DNA from: Oceanicaulis sp052055585
GTDB lineage: Bacteria; Pseudomonadota; Alphaproteobacteria; Caulobacterales; Maricaulaceae
NCBI RefSeq assembly: GCF_052055585.1
Contig: NZ_CP170485.1
Location: 1,922,001-1,986,000, forward strand
Reading direction: 5' to 3'
DNA: 64,000 nt
Shown piece by piece: positions 61,532 to 64,000 of the stretch (position 1 is its first letter; each line of letters begins with the position of its first letter). The notes under the pieces were generated by a model. It did no database searches. It was not told the origin of the DNA and saw only the letters and a list, made by a program, of their open reading frames with translations. A program made the translations under genes and the position numbers.

Positions 61532-62009
61532 CCATGTCTTTGGACAGAAGGTGCGATTGTAAACGAGTAAGTCGGCGCTCAAGCTCGGCGTGGTAATCTC
61601 GTTTCTCACCTTGGGGCGCCTCCGCCTGTGCGGCGGGCATGCCGCCAGTCTTCTGCTCGCTCATTGTCTCGCTCCATTGCTTCAGCTCGCGCCCCGCGCG
61701 GATCAGCGCGGCGATGGTTCTGGCCTGCTTTTCCGCCTGCGCCGCATCGCCCTCATCCAGCCGGGACATCGCCTGTTCCAGACGCCGGTTCAGCTCCGCA
61801 ATCAGGCGCGCGGGCGCCGGGGGCGGGAAGAACTGGTCAATCCAGACGCATTTTCCGATGATGGTATTGGCTTTCAGCCCATGGGCCTCAGCCAGGGTTT
61901 CTGCGGTTTGCCCGGCCCGCCAGCCTTCATGAATGGCGACCCAGTCAAACCGTTTTCCGCCCGTCCGTTTCGGCTCCGGGCAGAACGTCCTTCGGTTCAT
62001 TTCGACCAT
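61488..62009 (-). CDS. GTA orfg1: small terminase subunit
   Basis: A 173-residue protein in the TerS position. An N-terminal helix-turn-helix (FDWVAIHEGWRAGQTAETLA, then EAHGLKANTIIGKCVW) is followed by a long coiled helix (RLIAELNRRLEQAMSRLDEG, AAQAEKQARTIAALIRAGRE) and a charged tail. It is recognised mainly by order and architecture. The ATG at 62000 (MNRRTFCPEPKR) is an alternative start. It is the first gene of the leftward GTA cluster. Confidence 0.75.
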   Translation of the reverse strand: MVEMNRRTFCPEPKRTGGKRFDWVAIHEGWRAGQTAETLAEAHGLKANTIIGKCVWIDQFFPPPAPARLIAELNRRLEQAMSRLDEGDAAQAEKQARTIAALIRAGRELKQWSETMSEQKTGGMPAAQAEAPQGEKRDYHAELERRLTRLQSHLLSKDMGEQAERERGATSGR

Positions 62010-62027
62010 GCCTGAAGACTAGCACCT

Positions 62028-62040
62028 GACCGCCCCGGTC
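62028..62040. promoter_or_regulatory. Dyad upstream of the first GTA gene
   Basis: GACCG-CCC-CGGTC, a 5-bp-arm dyad, lies 18-30 bp upstream of the g1 start in the only gap where the GTA promoter can be. It may be an activator site (GafA-type) or chance in GC-rich DNA. Confidence 0.3.
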
Positions 62041-62055
62041 GGATTGATCGCGCAC

Positions 62056-62085
62056 AAAAACCGCCAACGCCCGAAAGCGTCAGCG
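62056..62085 (-). terminator. Terminator of the YcgN-family gene
   Basis: On the minus strand CGCTGACGC pairs with GCGTTGGCG (two G-U pairs) around TTTCGG, followed by a run of five T residues. It insulates the GTA cluster from the gene upstream. Confidence 0.75.
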
Positions 62086-62119
62086 TGTTTTGTGTTTCAC
62101 TTGCGGGATTGGCGCAGAC

Positions 62120-62581
62120 TTATTCCTGCTTTGCGTCCTGACGGGCGACGATATGGTGCTCGAGATCGTCCTCATGAACGATATTCTCGCTGATCAGCGT
62201 GCCTTTGACCGAATGCCCCGCCTCGATGACGCTATTGGGGTCGCCGGAGACCAGCGGATGCCAGTCGGGCAAATCCTTGCCCTCATTGAGCAGGCGATAG
62301 GCGCAGGTTTCAGGCATCCATTTAAGCTGGGCGATATTGTCCGGGCTCAACCGCACGCAGCCGGGAACCTTTGACTGGCGATGGGCGTAATCTGAACAAC
62401 GGATCGTGTTCAGATCGAGGAGCTTGCAGCCCACATTGGTGCGCCAGAAGGTGTCCGGGTCGTCCTCATCGCCCAGAATGACGACGCAGCACTTGCCGCA
62501 GCCATCACACAGGGACTCCCATTCACTCACGCTCATTTCAGAAAGCGTCTTGCGTTCGTAGAAAGGACGAGTATCGCTCAT
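62120..62581 (-). CDS. YcgN/UPF0260 family cysteine-cluster protein
   Basis: A 153-residue protein with the family pattern PFYERKTLSEMSVSEWESLC, DGCGKCCVVILGDED, CKLLDLNTIRCSDYAHRQ, VPGCVRLSPDN and WMPETCAYRLLNEGKDLPDW. The eight conserved cysteines suggest a zinc or iron-sulfur site. The function of this conserved family is not settled. Single gene, divergent from the penicillin-binding protein. Confidence 0.92.
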   Translation of the reverse strand: MSDTRPFYERKTLSEMSVSEWESLCDGCGKCCVVILGDEDDPDTFWRTNVGCKLLDLNTIRCSDYAHRQSKVPGCVRLSPDNIAQLKWMPETCAYRLLNEGKDLPDWHPLVSGDPNSVIEAGHSVKGTLISENIVHEDDLEHHIVARQDAKQE

Positions 62582-62652
62582 CGCCTGAATTTAGCCGTGA
62601 TCAGCTGTTCTTGAGATCATTCCCAAAAACGCCCCAGAGGGCGGCAAACCTA

Positions 62653-64000
62653 TTGAGGCCTGCCATCACCTTTCGTGCCGATCAAAAGCCCTCCCCATGG
62701 ACCCGGCTGAAATCCCGCTGGCGCCTTGTCGCCCTGATCACCGCGCAGATCGTGATCCTGGTCGGGCTGATCAGCGGGATCGCCTTCTGGCGTTGGGCCT
62801 ACCACGACTTGCCGAATGTGCCAACAACCGCTCAGGAGTTGTGGAGCGTGCGGCGCGAGCCTGCGGTGACGGTGCTGGCGGAAAATGGCGCGATTCTGGG
62901 CCAGCGCGGGCCGCTTTACGCCCGCCCGGTCCGGCTGGACGAGTTGCCCGATCACGTCCCCCAGGCTTTTCTGGCGGTCGAGGACCGGCGCTTTTACGAG
63001 CATGACGGCTTTGACGAGCGCGGCTTCGCCCGCGCGATGTGGGCCAATGTGCGCGCCGGGCATCTGGTGCAGGGCGGCTCGACGCTGACCATGCAGCTGG
63101 TGAAGAACCTCATTCTCAGCCCGGAACGCACCGTCCGGCGCAAGATCCAGGAAATCCGCATCGCGACCGAGCTTGAGAACATTCTGACCAAGCAGGAAAT
63201 CCTCGAGCTCTATCTCAACCGGGTCTATCTCGGGGATCAGGCCTATGGCGTGGAAGCCGCCGCGCGGCGCTATTTCAACAAGCCCGCCAGTGAGCTGACC
63301 CTGTCTGAAGCGGCGCTTCTGGCGGCTCTGCCCAAGGCGCCCTCACGGCTGGCGCCCACCTCGAACCTGCCCGCCGCCCGCGCCCGCGCCGCTGAAGTGC
63401 TCTACGACATGCTCGACGCCGGTTTCATCGACGAGACCGCCTATCAGGACGCAATCGACACGCCCGCTGAACTCGCCGCCGGGGATGAAAGTTTCGAGCC
63501 CGGCGCCTTTGGCTATGTCTTTGACCAGGCGCTGGCCGAGGCGCGTCAGCATCTGGGCGATGCAGCGGATACGCCCGACCTTGTCATCCGCACCACGGTC
63601 AGCGTCACCGCCCAGCAGGCCGCCGAGCGCGCCGTCGCCGCCGTGATGGATTTGCAGGCCGAAGCGCGCAACGCCGATGAAGCCGCGCTGGTAGCGATGG
63701 ACCCGCAAGGCCGGGTGCGCGCCATGGTGGGCGGGCGCGACTATGCCGAAAGCCAGTTCAATCGCGCCGTGCAGGCCCGCCGCCAGCCCGGCTCCGCCTT
63801 CAAACCCGTGGTCTTCGCCGCCGCGTTCGAGGCGGGCATGGAGCCCTCCACCGCGTTTAATGACGAGCCCATCGAGATCGAGGGCTGGAGCCCGGAGAAC
63901 TATGGCGGCAATTATCGCGGCCGCATCACCATCGCCGACGCCCTGAAACGCTCCATCAACACGGTCGCCGCCCAGGCGGGCGCCCAGGTGGGCGCGGACG
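62653..64000 (+). CDS. Class A penicillin-binding protein (PBP1A-like; 3' end beyond window)
   Basis: Inner-membrane bifunctional peptidoglycan synthase. One membrane helix (LVALITAQIVILVGLISGIA) is followed by the glycosyltransferase domain: AVEDRRFYEHDGFDERGFAR, GGSTLTMQLVKNLIL, RKIQEIRIATELENILTKQE and LYLNRVYLGDQAYGVEAAAR. The transpeptidase domain begins near residue 320, with the acyl Ser in RQPGSAFKP and SINTVAAQ (SxN motif) at the edge. No ATG lies in frame near the start; TTG 62653 (or 62611) is the likely initiator. The C-terminal part, including the KTG motif, is cut off. Confidence 0.9.
   Translation, partial: MRPAITFRADQKPSPWTRLKSRWRLVALITAQIVILVGLISGIAFWRWAYHDLPNVPTTAQELWSVRREPAVTVLAENGAILGQRGPLYARPVRLDELPDHVPQAFLAVEDRRFYEHDGFDERGFARAMWANVRAGHLVQGGSTLTMQLVKNLILSPERTVRRKIQEIRIATELENILTKQEILELYLNRVYLGDQAYGVEAAARRYFNKPASELTLSEAALLAALPKAPSRLAPTSNLPAARARAAEVLYDMLDAGFIDETAYQDAIDTPAELAAGDESFEPGAFGYVFDQALAEARQHLGDAADTPDLVIRTTVSVTAQQAAERAVAAVMDLQAEARNADEAALVAMDPQGRVRAMVGGRDYAESQFNRAVQARRQPGSAFKPVVFAAAFEAGMEPSTAFNDEPIEIEGWSPENYGGNYRGRITIADALKRSINTVAAQAGAQVGAD

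Larger units (their letters stand above)
47257..62009 (-). mobile_element. Gene transfer agent (RcGTA-type) structural gene cluster
   Basis: A leftward block of about 14.7 kb carrying homologues of RcGTA orfg1, g2, g3, g3.5, g4, g5, g6, g8, g9, g10, g10.1, g11, g12, g13, g14 and g15 in the canonical order. There is no integrase, repressor, replication or lysis gene and no att-like repeat at the borders, so it is a domesticated head-and-tail cluster rather than a prophage. Departures from the plan are the missing g7, three inserted non-GTA genes and internal terminators. Release and head-spike genes would have to be elsewhere in the genome. Confidence 0.92.

Noticed and set aside
47257..62009. 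A complete prophage
   Set aside because: No integrase, repressor, replication, lysis module or att-like repeats. Gene order and the g3.5, g12-g15 proteins are those of a gene transfer agent.
62697..63005. ATG-initiated frame at the start of the penicillin-binding protein
   Set aside because: It is out of frame with the membrane helix and the glycosyltransferase motifs; a TTG start in the correct frame is preferred.

Overview
The window is a GC-rich, densely packed, single-chromosome-like stretch from an alphaproteobacterium. The best guess is a marine Maricaulales/Hyphomonadaceae-type (Caulobacter-related) organism. The evidence is a Rhodobacter-capsulatus-type gene transfer agent (GTA) cluster, a PleC/PdhS-type cell-cycle histidine kinase with a CtrA-like box upstream, and the ccmIEFH - degP - feuPQ-like - glnE neighbourhood typical of Alphaproteobacteria. 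The taxon is an inference; no rRNA gene is present.

Layout. 1-2.6 kb: glmU (cut by the left edge), gph, a small conserved protein and tRNA-Val(CAC) with its own promoter and terminator. 2.6-7.5 kb: an MpaB-like oxygenase, then an Fbp-type ferric iron ABC transporter operon behind an interrupted dyad. 7.5-14.5 kb: housekeeping genes (ABC-F ATPase, leucine-type dehydrogenase, a uracil-DNA-glycosylase-family protein with a DUF3253 partner, hexapeptide acyltransferase, nucleoside transporter, DUF1289, TauE-like exporter with a hairpin over its ribosome binding site). 14.8-16.9 kb: a TetR/quinone-oxidoreductase divergent cassette with two operators, followed by a gene-poor stretch with a possible frameshifted remnant. 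16.9-22.3 kb: dusA, a LysR-cupin-alcohol dehydrogenase redox module, an EF-hand lipoprotein and pyrC. 22.4-26.2 kb: an unknown protein, a receiver protein and the PleC-like kinase. 26.3-28.6 kb: an EF-hand / ECF sigma / putative anti-sigma / CpxP-like operon. 28.7-41.7 kb: glnE, two paralogous membrane proteins bounded by a 62-bp repeat, the FeuQ/FeuP-like two-component pair, degP, an esterase-OsmC fusion and ccmHFEI. 41.7-47.2 kb: a DUF938 methyltransferase, an unknown protein, a PhoQ/PhoP-like pair with a PepSY protein, and a DnaJ-like chaperone.

47.3-62.0 kb holds the GTA structural cluster, transcribed leftwards: orfg1 (TerS), g2 (TerL), g3 (portal), g3.5, g4 (protease), g5 (capsid), g6, g8, g9, g10, g10.1, g11, g12, g13, g14 and g15. 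It departs from the R. capsulatus plan in three ways. orfg7 (head-tail stopper) is missing, because g6 and g8 overlap directly. Three non-GTA genes are inserted: a plus-strand four-helix membrane protein, a plus-strand lipoprotein and a co-directional SRPBCC-fold secreted protein. Intrinsic terminators sit inside the cluster, after the capsid gene and just before the ribosome binding site of g13. The cluster therefore looks split into three or four transcription units, or dependent on antitermination. 62.1-64 kb: a YcgN-family protein and a class A penicillin-binding protein cut by the right edge.

The most interesting items are the rearranged GTA cluster with moron-like cargo, the FeuQ-like kinase that has no standard start codon before its first membrane helix, and the duplicated 3' end of feuQ that supplies the C-terminal tails of two membrane proteins.
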